The translations under genes and the position numbers were made by a program. From Pseudomonas sp. CCC3.1 (GTDB lineage Bacteria > Pseudomonadota > Gammaproteobacteria > Pseudomonadales > Pseudomonadaceae), in assembly GCF_034347405.1 (NCBI RefSeq), contig NZ_CP133778.1, forward strand, positions 3,038,001-3,102,000: DNA of 64,000 nucleotides, written 5' to 3'. The notes under the pieces were generated by a model, which made no database searches, had not been told where the DNA came from, and saw nothing but the letters and a program-made list of their open reading frames with translations. Shown one piece after another: positions 52,099 through 59,898 of the stretch. Positions within the stretch are counted from its first letter, which is position 1; the number at the start of each line of letters is the position of its first letter.

Positions 52099-53262
52099 TC
52101 AGAAAGAGCGCGGCAACTCAAGCAGGTGCTCGGCCACGTACGACAAGATCAAGTTGGTGGAGATGGGCGCGACCTGATACAGACGGGTCTCGCGGAACTT
52201 GCGCTCCACGTCGTATTCATTGGCAAAGCCGAAGCCGCCGTGGGTTTGCAGGCACGCGTTGGCCGCCTCCCAACTGGCTTTGGCAGCCAGGTATTTGGCC
52301 ATGTTCGCCGCCGCTCCGGCGCTGCGCCCGCTATCGTATTCTTCGCAAGCGCGCCAGCGCATCAGGTCGGCGGCTTCCAGCTCGATATGCGCTTCGGCAA
52401 TCGGGAATTGCACCCCCTGGTTCTGCCCGATCGGGCGACCAAATACCACGCGATCACGGGCGTACTGGGCAGACTTTTCATTGAACCAGCGACCATCGCC
52501 AATGCACTCGGCGGCGATCAGCGTACGCTCGGCATTGAGCCCGTCGAGAATGTAGCGAAAGCCCTTGCCCTCTTCGCCGATCAAGCTGCTGGCCGGTATG
52601 CGCAGGTTGTCGAAGAACAACTCGTTGGTTTCGTGATTGACCATATTGGCAATCGGCTGCACGGTCAGGCCGTTACCGATGGCTTCACGCAGGTCGATGA
52701 GGAAGATCGACATGCCATCGGCTTTCTTCGCCACCTCGGCCAGCGGCGTGGTGCGGGCCAGCAAAATCATCAGGTCCGAGTGCTGAACCCGTGAGATCCA
52801 GACCTTCTGGCCGTTGATCACGTAGCTGTCGCCCTCTCGCACGGCGGTGGTCTTGATCTTGGTGGTGTCGGTGCCGGTACTCGGCTCGGTCACGCCCATG
52901 GACTGCAAACGCAACTCGCCGCTGGCCAGTTTGGGCAGGTAGTAGCGCTTTTGCGCCTCGCTGCCGTGACGCAACAACGTAAACATGTTGTACATCTGGC
53001 CGTGCACGGTGCCGGAGTTGCCGCCGCAATGGTTCACCTCCTCGAGAATGACCGAGGCCTCAGCCAAACCCAGACCCGAGCCGCCGTATTCCAGAGGGAT
53101 CATCGCCGACAACCAACCCGCCTCAGTCATGGCGGTGACAAAGGCCTCAGGAAAACCCTTTTCCTCGTCGATCTTGCGCCAGTACTCAGCAGGAAACTCC
53201 GCACACAGGGCGCGCACACCCTCGCGAATGGCGTTGTAGTCTTCATTCAGATACGGATTCAT
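52099..53262 (-). CDS. Acyl-CoA dehydrogenase
   Basis: This 387-residue FAD enzyme has the dehydrogenase family blocks LQSMGVTEPSTGTDTTKIKT, GQKVWISRVQHSDLMILLAR and NACLQTHGGFGFANEYDVER. Position matches PA0879 in P. aeruginosa. It may oxidise a branched C5 acyl-CoA such as methylsuccinyl-CoA to the itaconate/mesaconate level; this is an inference. Gaps to neighbours are 36 and 47 bp. Confidence 0.9.
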   Translation of the reverse strand: MNPYLNEDYNAIREGVRALCAEFPAEYWRKIDEEKGFPEAFVTAMTEAGWLSAMIPLEYGGSGLGLAEASVILEEVNHCGGNSGTVHGQMYNMFTLLRHGSEAQKRYYLPKLASGELRLQSMGVTEPSTGTDTTKIKTTAVREGDSYVINGQKVWISRVQHSDLMILLARTTPLAEVAKKADGMSIFLIDLREAIGNGLTVQPIANMVNHETNELFFDNLRIPASSLIGEEGKGFRYILDGLNAERTLIAAECIGDGRWFNEKSAQYARDRVVFGRPIGQNQGVQFPIAEAHIELEAADLMRWRACEEYDSGRSAGAAANMAKYLAAKASWEAANACLQTHGGFGFANEYDVERKFRETRLYQVAPISTNLILSYVAEHLLELPRSF

Positions 53263-53309
53263 TGCAGATCCTTGTTGTATTTATCGTATTCACTGGTGAC
53301 GCGCAGTGA

Positions 53310-54137
53310 TCAGTCGAAGCTCACTTCGGCCTGTTGGGCGACACCGTCTGCATTACCGGCCCACAGTTCGGCCTTGCCGGGAGCGACCACACGGCCTCCC
53401 ACTTCGAACGGATGCGGAGCAATCAATGGACGAATGCCCCGGTAAGAGAAATGCCGGGGACGCGCATCAGGGTTCGCACGACAGAACGCGCGCAGCGCCA
53501 GCGTGGCGATTAATGGCCCATGCACCACCAAACCCGGATAGCCCTCGACCTGAGTCGCGTAGGGCCAGTCGTAGTGAATGCGGTGGCCATTAAAAGTGAC
53601 TGCCGAATAGCGAAACAGCAGGGTTGGACTGGGCGTGACGCACGCCTGCCAAGCGCCTTCAGGTAACGGGTCGCTGCCCGTCAGTTTGGGAGGGCTGGGT
53701 TCGCGATAGACGATGTCCTGCTCTTCACGAATCGCCAGTTGCCCGTCCTGCAAATAGTCATGCTGGACCGTGACAAACAACAGTGAACCGGTCTTGCCCT
53801 GCTTTTGCTGAACATCGGTGATGGTGGAGATACGCGTCGCTTCGGCGTCCACCTTAAGCGCTGTGTGAAACTCGATACGGCCGCCCGCCCACATGCGGTT
53901 GCGATTGTCGGCCGGTGGCAAGAAGCCCCCGCGTGCCGGATGCCCATCGCCCCCCAAACCTACTGCCTCAACCGTCGACTGGAAGAAACACCATTGCCAC
54001 AACGCAGGCAACGGCTCACCGGCTTGTGGTGCACTCTCGCCCAAGGTGGCGGCGATACGAGTGACCAGATTCAGACTCAAATGATCATGAACTTCTTCAG
54101 TGCGACCGATCCAAACGGACAGTGCGTCATCGCTCAT
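53310..54137 (-). CDS. ich: Itaconyl-CoA hydratase, MaoC-like
   Basis: This 275-residue protein has two hot-dog domains. The N-terminal half includes WQWCFFQSTVEAVGLGGDGH and the C-terminal MaoC half TLLFRYSAVTFNGHRIHYDW with the hydratase Asp/His pair and YPGLVVHGPLIATL. It resembles mesaconyl-C4-CoA and itaconyl-CoA hydratases. It should hydrate itaconyl-CoA to citramalyl-CoA. It is the first gene of the operon and divergent from the LysR gene. Confidence 0.87.
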   Translation of the reverse strand: MSDDALSVWIGRTEEVHDHLSLNLVTRIAATLGESAPQAGEPLPALWQWCFFQSTVEAVGLGGDGHPARGGFLPPADNRNRMWAGGRIEFHTALKVDAEATRISTITDVQQKQGKTGSLLFVTVQHDYLQDGQLAIREEQDIVYREPSPPKLTGSDPLPEGAWQACVTPSPTLLFRYSAVTFNGHRIHYDWPYATQVEGYPGLVVHGPLIATLALRAFCRANPDARPRHFSYRGIRPLIAPHPFEVGGRVVAPGKAELWAGNADGVAQQAEVSFD

Positions 54138-54162
54138 CGGTGATGTCCCCGTGGCTTGTTAT

Positions 54163-54181
54163 TTTGGCCATGATTGCCAAA
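54163..54181. promoter_or_regulatory. Candidate LysR operator between ich and itcR
   Basis: TTTGGC at 54163-54168 and GCCAAA at 54176-54181 form a perfect inverted repeat with a 7-bp spacer and contain the T-N11-A pattern of LysR sites. It lies between the divergent ich and regulator genes. Confidence 0.6.
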
Positions 54182-54280
54182 TGCCCGGCGGTCTGTGAAT
54201 CTGCGTTTTCGTAAGGGGGCGTTCGGCTTTGCTTAACACCGGCGCCACACAACAGCGTTCATGCTCAACGGAAATCAGCC

Positions 54281-55180
54281 ATGCACTTCGATTTAGTCGA
54301 CCTGCGACTGTTCATCCATATCGCCGAATCCCCCAGCCTGACCCAGGGTGCGCGCAAAGCCTGCATGTCCGCCGCTGCGGCCAGCGCACGGATCAAAAGC
54401 CTCGAAGAAAGCCTAGCCAATCGCCTGTTGTACCGTGACAGCCGGGGCGTCGAGCTGACACCTTCAGGCAAGCTGTTCTTGCAGCATGCGCGGGTGATCA
54501 TGCGTCAGGTGGACTACATGAAAAACGAGTTCACCGAGTACGGCGCCGAAGCCTCCGGGCATATCAAGATTTTTGCCAATACCACCGCAGCAACGGAATT
54601 TTTGCCGGAAATCCTCGCCGGCTTTCTCGCCGAACGCCCAGGGGTAACCGTCGACCTGCAAGAACGCTTGAGTCGGGATATCGTGCGCGGGGTCATGGAC
54701 GGCTCAACAGACATGGGCATCATCGCAGGCCCGGTCAAGGCTGACGGCTTGCAGGTCATCCACTTCAGTACCGACCAACTGATACTGGTCACCCCCCAGG
54801 AACACCCGCTGGCCCGACGCAAGAAGGTCAAGCTGTCAGAAACACTGGCTTACCCGCACATTGGCTTGCACGAGGGCACCACCCTGCTGCGCTTCTTGAA
54901 TGAACAAGTCGCCCTGCACGGCCAAACGTTGAACATGCGCATCAAGGTCTACAGCTTCGAAGCGATGTGCCGAATGGTCGAAGCGGGCGTGGGCCTGGCC
55001 ATCCTGCCGGAATCCTCAGCTCGCCGTCATCAACGCACCATGGGTTTGTCGCTTATCGAACTCGACGAACCCTGGCGGGTGCGCGAGCGAAGCGTTCTGG
55101 TACGAGACCTGGAAGCGCTGCCCACAGTGATCCGGACCTTGATCACTATCTTGTTGGCACAAAACGGCAATCCTGAATAA
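54281..55180 (+). CDS. LysR regulator of itaconate catabolism (ItcR/RipR-like)
   Basis: This 299-residue LysR regulator has the N-terminal helix-turn-helix (DLRLFIHIAESPSLTQGARK, AAAASARIKSLEESLANRLL) and an effector domain. It is divergent from ich, as PA0877 is in P. aeruginosa, where the homologue responds to itaconate. It therefore probably activates the ich-to-dctM operon when itaconate is present. A REP pair follows the gene. Confidence 0.88.
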   Translation: MHFDLVDLRLFIHIAESPSLTQGARKACMSAAAASARIKSLEESLANRLLYRDSRGVELTPSGKLFLQHARVIMRQVDYMKNEFTEYGAEASGHIKIFANTTAATEFLPEILAGFLAERPGVTVDLQERLSRDIVRGVMDGSTDMGIIAGPVKADGLQVIHFSTDQLILVTPQEHPLARRKKVKLSETLAYPHIGLHEGTTLLRFLNEQVALHGQTLNMRIKVYSFEAMCRMVEAGVGLAILPESSARRHQRTMGLSLIELDEPWRVRERSVLVRDLEALPTVIRTLITILLAQNGNPE

Positions 55181-55230
55181 GCCGACGCCAGTCAGAGAAA
55201 CGAACGCTGTTTCAAATACCACAAAGAATC

Positions 55231-55318
55231 TGTGGGAGTCTGGCTTGCCAGCGATGCAGGCGATGCGGTTTTTCTGTTAAACCGCGTCGATGCTATCGCG
55301 GGCAAGCCCGCTCCCACA
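55231..55318. repeat. Pseudomonas REP inverted pair
   Basis: TGTGGGAGTCTGGCTTGCCA at 55231 and the inverted copy GCGGGCAAGCCCGCTCCCAC (ending at 55317) flank a central AAACCGC region. It follows the itaconate regulator gene and may end its transcript. Confidence 0.9.
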
Positions 55319-55589
55319 GGTTCGATCGCAGTTACCGGCATCACCCACAGCACCTACCCCGGCCTTGAGCAGACAACCCAAAAGCTGTCACACATGTCAG
55401 TTTTATTAAGATTCACTCAAAAACCGCATCGCACACATCACATCTCGGAATAATCGTGTAAAACCCTTCAATTGCAGGGCTATATCGCTCTAAATCTAAA
55501 AAAACCACGTCAAAATAAAAAATATAAACACGTTTAAAAATACTTTTTTCTGCAACCATTCTGAAACACCACTCCCTTACTCTCTGCAA
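55319..55589. other. AT-rich upstream region of the exbD operon
   Basis: This region changes from coding-like GC content to a strongly AT-rich stretch (55490-55560), as expected for an UP element and promoter of the following operon. No gene is seen and I do not assign -35/-10 boxes. Confidence 0.4.
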
Positions 55590-55607
55590 CCTGACACTTG
55601 TGACAGG
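55590..55607. promoter_or_regulatory. Imperfect palindrome upstream of exbD
   Basis: CCTGACACTTGTGACAGG is an 18-bp dyad with one mismatch per arm (CCTGaCAC and GTGaCAGG). It lies ~90 bp before the exbD start, downstream of the AT-rich promoter region, and is a candidate operator for the nucleoside/TonB operon. It does not match a Fur box. Confidence 0.45.
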
Positions 55608-55697
55608 TTATGCATGCCCTGTGCCCAGCAAACCTCAAGTGAGAATCTGAATGGACGATCAGCTTTTTGATCCCCGCTGTGGACTGGAGTACATGTG

Positions 55698-56105
55698 ATG
55701 CGAAGCTGGGAAGAACCGAAGAAAAAGCGCCTGCATATCGAGATCATTCCGATGATCGACGTGATGATGTTCCTGTTGGTGTTTTTCGTATTGATCAGTC
55801 TCAACGTGATTCCCGCGCTGGGGATCAAGACTCAGTTGCCAGGCGCTGCCCACGCACAACAACTCAAGCCGCAGAACAAGGCCGTGATCACATTGGGCCT
55901 GGACGATCGCTTGCAACTGGACGGTAAAGACCTGGACCAGACCGAACTGGTGGTTCAGCTCAAGGCCATGGAAAACCCTGAGCAGAAAATGGTGATCATC
56001 CTCAACAGTGATGAAGGTGTTGAGGTGGCGCGCCTGGTGACTGTGATGGACGTGCTCAAAAGCAGCGGTTTTTCCTCCGTTTCCATCGCGACCCGGAAGC
56101 TCTAA
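55698..56105 (+). CDS. exbD: ExbD/TolR family proton-channel subunit
   Basis: This 135-residue protein has one membrane helix with the conserved Asp (EIIPMIDVMMFLLVFFVLIS, Asp21) and a periplasmic domain. With ExbB it powers TonB using the proton gradient. ATG 55698 has GGAG eight bases upstream; a GTG one codon before is also in frame. It is the first gene of an eight-gene plus-strand run, 3 bp before tonB. Confidence 0.92.
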   Translation: MRSWEEPKKKRLHIEIIPMIDVMMFLLVFFVLISLNVIPALGIKTQLPGAAHAQQLKPQNKAVITLGLDDRLQLDGKDLDQTELVVQLKAMENPEQKMVIILNSDEGVEVARLVTVMDVLKSSGFSSVSIATRKL

Positions 56106-56108
56106 GCT

Positions 56109-56867
56109 ATGTCGGTTTTTTTCAAATCCCGCAAAGCGATCGCGTGTCTGCCGGCGATCTGCCTGCTGGCCGTGGCCGTGCACAGCGCCATGGACTCTCG
56201 CCTGAAGATCACGCCCAAGTACGACGACACAACGGTCGAAATCGCGTTGATTGATCCTGATGAGTTGCAGCCGCCGCCACCGGAGCCCGAACCCGAGCCG
56301 GTCGTCGAAGAGCCGCCTCCACCGCCGGAAGTAGAAGTGGTCGAAGAGCAAGTGGTTGAGCCGCCACCTCCGCCAAAGCCCAAGCCGCCCGTCCCCAAGC
56401 CACAGCCGCCCAAACCCAAGCCGCAAGTGGTCAAGGCCGCACCGACACCGCCCAAACCACAGCCCGTGGTTCAGGCCCCCGCGCCTGCCCCGGCAGCCGC
56501 GCCGCCAGCCCCGGTTACAGTGGCCAGGCCTGTAGCTCAGGCCCCACGAGCCAATCCGGCTGATCTGGAGAGCCGTTACATCGCTCGCCTGTTGGCCGAA
56601 CTTGAGAAGTACAAGCAATACCCGCGAGGTCGCGAAGCTTCATTACAACGCCCGGAAGGCAATGTGGTGGTGTGGTTGCTGGTTGACCGAAGCGGCAAGG
56701 TGCTCGATTCGGGCATTGAAAAGAAGGCGACAAACATGCTGCTCAATCGCGCAGCACAAACCAGTTTGAAACGCCTCGATCAAGTGGTTCCTTTTCCTGA
56801 AGAAAGTTTCTCGGGCAAGGACAAATACCGCTTCAGCGCCACGCTTGTATACAACATAGAGCAATAA
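56109..56867 (+). CDS. tonB: TonB energy transducer
   Basis: This 252-residue TonB has an N-terminal membrane anchor (~8-28), a long Pro/Glu/Val/Lys-rich spacer (~55-150, PPPEPEPEPVVEEPP and KPKPPVPKPQPPKPKP) that spans the periplasm, and a C-terminal TonB domain with YKQYPRGREASLQRPEGNVV. It links ExbBD to the receptor encoded next. It lies 3 bp after exbD. Confidence 0.92.
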   Translation: MSVFFKSRKAIACLPAICLLAVAVHSAMDSRLKITPKYDDTTVEIALIDPDELQPPPPEPEPEPVVEEPPPPPEVEVVEEQVVEPPPPPKPKPPVPKPQPPKPKPQVVKAAPTPPKPQPVVQAPAPAPAAAPPAPVTVARPVAQAPRANPADLESRYIARLLAELEKYKQYPRGREASLQRPEGNVVVWLLVDRSGKVLDSGIEKKATNMLLNRAAQTSLKRLDQVVPFPEESFSGKDKYRFSATLVYNIEQ

Positions 56868-56913
56868 CTAAAGCCACTTCAGCTCCACTCATGATGTTTA
56901 GGGGGAAAGCGTT

Positions 56914-59154
56914 TTGAAACTGAATACTTTATTTGCAACGTTGCTGGCCGTTGGGGTTGGCGGCTGGACTTTATCGACCCTGGCGGACGATACAGTTGAT
57001 ATGGGCGACGTTAAAGTAACCGGGCAAAGTCTGGGCAATGGCCACATGATTCAAGAAGACTCGCCCAAGGGCCGTTCGACTGTGACCAAAGAAGCGATGG
57101 ACGAAATGGCGCCCACTGCCAACGCCATCGACAAGCTCAAGTACACACCAGGCATCAACGTCTCCAGCACCGACGCCTCGGGCCTCAGCGGCACCAGTTT
57201 CACCATGCGCGGCATGAACTCCGACCAGATCGGTGTTTCTGCTGACGGTATCCCGATCAACGACTCGGGCGATTACAACATCTATCCAAACTTGCTCGGT
57301 GACCCTGAGAACTACAGTGAAGTGTTCGCCACTCAAGGCTCTTCGGAAATTGACGGCCCGCATATTGGTTCCAGTGGCGGCAACATAGGTCTGGTGACCC
57401 TGCGCCCGACCAAAGACTTCGGTGTCTTTGTTAAACAATCAGTCGGCTCGAACAGCCTGGACAAATCATTTATCCGTATTAATACCGGCGATATAAATGG
57501 TTTTAAAAGTTATTTGTCGGCGTCCCACACCGAAGGTGACAAATGGCGTGGCAAAGGCGTTGTGCGTGCCGACAAAGTTGAATGGAACACATTATTTGAA
57601 GATGGCAATGGCAACTCCACCAATGCCATCATCAAATACAACCGCCAAGACAACTATAACTACAACACACTGAGCAAGGCCCAGTTCGACAAATCCGGCC
57701 GCCGCCTGGACTACGCAGAAACACCGACCTACAACAGCACCGGCCAGTTGACCTCGTACTACAAAATCAACCGCAACCCGTTTGAAAACGTATCCGCCAC
57801 CCTGACCCAGCGCTTCCAGCTGCGCGACGACTTGGCGCTGACTGTTGCGCCCTACTACCTCTGGGCCAACGGCGGCAGCTTCAGCGGCCAAACGGCCAGC
57901 GGCCTGTCGTCGACCTCCAGCAAGGCAGGCAACTATGACCTCAAGGGCCTTGCGTACAACACCTACTACCGGCCTTCATGGACCGAAACCTGGCGCTCGG
58001 GTGTCAACACCAAGTTCAAATGGGACCTGAACGAATTCCACAGTGTCGACGTCGGCTACTGGTACGAGCGTGCTCGTCAGCGTCAGACTCAGCCGTTTAT
58101 CAGCATCAATTCAAATGGCGCACCGTCAGACATCTGGGGTGACTACAACTCAAGCGATCAGGTCAAGGACAACAATGGCGTCACCGTGCAGGGTCGCCAT
58201 CAATACACCGTGACCCCGGCGCAAAAACTCTGGATCCAGGACACTTGGACCTTCACCCCGGACCTGACCCTGACCGGCGGTATCGCCTATCAGTACGTCG
58301 AGCGTGACGGTGACAACCTCGGCGACCTGTACAACAAACCTGAAAAGCGTGATGCCAAGTACCACCAGTTCTTGCCGAGCTTCAGCGCGCGCTACCAGAT
58401 CAACGACACAAACCAAGCGTTCTACAACGTCACCCGCAACATGCGCACCCCGCCGAACTACGTGCTGTACAACGCGGGCGACTCGATCAGCACCGCACCT
58501 GAACTGAGCTGGAACCAGGAACTGGGCTGGCGCTACACCCAAGAAAACATGGCGCTGAGCGCAACTCTGTTCCGCATCTCGTACACCGACCGCCAGCTGT
58601 CGACCACCAACGCCGATGGCGACTATGAAATGCTCAACGTCGGCAGCGTCGTCAACAAAGGTCTGGAACTGGAGTGGAGCGGCTTGCTGCCGTACAACTT
58701 CAACTACTACACCTCTTACACCTACACCGAGTCCGAGCAAAAAGACGATATCGTCTTCCGCAACAAAGACATGCCTACCGCTGGCAAGCAACTGGCTAAC
58801 GTGCCCAAAAACATGCTCAACGCCAGCATCGGCTGGGACGACAAGCGCTACTACGCCAACGTCGCTGGCAAATACGTCGGCAGCTACTTCGGCGACTTGA
58901 CCAACGATCAGAAGATCGCTGGCCGTACCACGGTCGACCTTAACGCTGGTGTACGCCTGCCGGTCGACAAGAAGATCATCAAATCTGCTGCCATTCGCGT
59001 CTCGATGCTCAACGTTTTCGACAAGGAATACTTGTCGTCGGCACGCACCGTGGTGGTCAACGCGGCACCTGCCAACGGTGTGAGCGCTGCCACCCCGTAC
59101 TACAACGTCGGTGAAGAACGTACCGCCATGGTTTCTTTCGAAGCCAGCTTCTAA
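56914..59154 (+). CDS. TonB-dependent outer-membrane receptor
   Basis: This 746-residue receptor has a signal peptide (MKLNTLFATLLAVGVGGWTL, cleavage near STLA-DD), a TonB box-like segment (DVKVTGQ), a plug domain (KYTPGINVSSTDASGLSGTS, RGMNSDQIGVSADGIPIND) and a beta-barrel ending in aromatic-type SFEASF. The start is TTG with AGGGGGA seven bases upstream. The substrate cannot be read from sequence. The neighbours (nucleotidase, cdd, nupC, deoC) suggest nucleotides or nucleosides; no siderophore genes are nearby. Confidence 0.9.
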   Translation: MKLNTLFATLLAVGVGGWTLSTLADDTVDMGDVKVTGQSLGNGHMIQEDSPKGRSTVTKEAMDEMAPTANAIDKLKYTPGINVSSTDASGLSGTSFTMRGMNSDQIGVSADGIPINDSGDYNIYPNLLGDPENYSEVFATQGSSEIDGPHIGSSGGNIGLVTLRPTKDFGVFVKQSVGSNSLDKSFIRINTGDINGFKSYLSASHTEGDKWRGKGVVRADKVEWNTLFEDGNGNSTNAIIKYNRQDNYNYNTLSKAQFDKSGRRLDYAETPTYNSTGQLTSYYKINRNPFENVSATLTQRFQLRDDLALTVAPYYLWANGGSFSGQTASGLSSTSSKAGNYDLKGLAYNTYYRPSWTETWRSGVNTKFKWDLNEFHSVDVGYWYERARQRQTQPFISINSNGAPSDIWGDYNSSDQVKDNNGVTVQGRHQYTVTPAQKLWIQDTWTFTPDLTLTGGIAYQYVERDGDNLGDLYNKPEKRDAKYHQFLPSFSARYQINDTNQAFYNVTRNMRTPPNYVLYNAGDSISTAPELSWNQELGWRYTQENMALSATLFRISYTDRQLSTTNADGDYEMLNVGSVVNKGLELEWSGLLPYNFNYYTSYTYTESEQKDDIVFRNKDMPTAGKQLANVPKNMLNASIGWDDKRYYANVAGKYVGSYFGDLTNDQKIAGRTTVDLNAGVRLPVDKKIIKSAAIRVSMLNVFDKEYLSSARTVVVNAAPANGVSAATPYYNVGEERTAMVSFEASF

Positions 59155-59174
59155 CCCTTTGACTTGACCCTGTA

Positions 59175-59206
59175 AGCCAGGCCCGCCTGAACAGCGGGCC
59201 TGGGCT
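59175..59206 (+). other. Stem-loop between receptor and exbB genes
   Basis: AGGCCCGC pairs with GCGGGCCT, extended on both sides, with loop CTGAACA. No T-run follows, so it is more likely an mRNA-stability or attenuation element than a full terminator. It could let the receptor be made in excess over exbB and later genes. Confidence 0.6.
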
Positions 59207-59231
59207 GTGCCCTCATAAAAGGATGAACCTG

Positions 59232-59879
59232 ATGAACATGAACCTGCTGCACGACATCACTTTCTATGTCATGTACGGCGCCGCTGCACTGGCCGCTTTT
59301 GTGGTCGTTGAACGCTGCATTTTCTTCAGCTACTCACTGCGCAAGGCACGTCAATTGTTGCCGGCCATCAACGGCAAAATCCGCAGCGTCGAAGACCTGC
59401 CAGCCGCCTTGACCGAACGTGACAGCCTACCACTGCAACTGCTCTCGCAAATCTATGACGGCCGCCGTCAACTGCACTCGCACCAGGAACTCGAAGACCT
59501 GGGCCAGGCTATTTACATTTCGATCCGCGGCAAGCTGTCACACAGTTTGTGGATCCTTGAAGCAGTGGTCGCCGGCGCGCCGTTGCTGGGCCTGCTCGGC
59601 ACCATCATGGGCATCATCGATACCTTCAAGGCCCTGGCCGAAGCCGGTGTTTCGGATCCGGGTGAAGTGTCTCGCGGCATCGGTACTGCGCTGTACGCCA
59701 CCGCTCTGGGTATTGCCATCGCGCTGGTGGGCATGGTGTTCAACAGCCACCTGCAAGACCGTCTGGAAACGATCAACGACAACCTGAAAATGCTTCTGCT
59801 GCGCGCAGGCCTGGGCACTCAGTACATCCCGGCTGCTGCATCTGGCGCGGCAACCGCTGGCCAGCCACGTACCGCCTGA
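59232..59879 (+). CDS. exbB: ExbB/TolQ/MotA family proton-channel subunit
   Basis: This 215-residue protein has three membrane segments and the ExbB/TolQ region (LEAVVAGAPLLGLLGTIMGI, GIGTALYATALGIAIALVGM). With ExbD and TonB encoded upstream it makes a complete energy unit. Several ATGs lie together (59223, 59232, 59238); AAGGA fits 59232. Its place after the receptor and apart from exbD is unusual. It lies 19 bp before the nucleotidase gene. Confidence 0.9.
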   Translation: MNMNLLHDITFYVMYGAAALAAFVVVERCIFFSYSLRKARQLLPAINGKIRSVEDLPAALTERDSLPLQLLSQIYDGRRQLHSHQELEDLGQAIYISIRGKLSHSLWILEAVVAGAPLLGLLGTIMGIIDTFKALAEAGVSDPGEVSRGIGTALYATALGIAIALVGMVFNSHLQDRLETINDNLKMLLLRAGLGTQYIPAAASGAATAGQPRTA

Positions 59880-59898
59880 GCCGCCCCTAGGAGCCCCC

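Noticed and set aside
51448..52794. 448-codon plus-strand open frame
   Set aside because: It lies antisense to the MmgE/PrpD and acyl-CoA dehydrogenase genes, spans their gap, and has no recognisable domain; it is a GC-rich shadow.
55659..56618. 319-codon minus-strand open frame opposite exbD and tonB
   Set aside because: Its Gly/Arg/Trp-rich composition is the reverse reading of the Pro-rich TonB spacer; exbD and tonB are certain.
56914..59154. Siderophore receptor assignment
   Set aside because: No siderophore, haem or Fur-site evidence nearby; the neighbours are nucleoside genes, so I left the substrate open.
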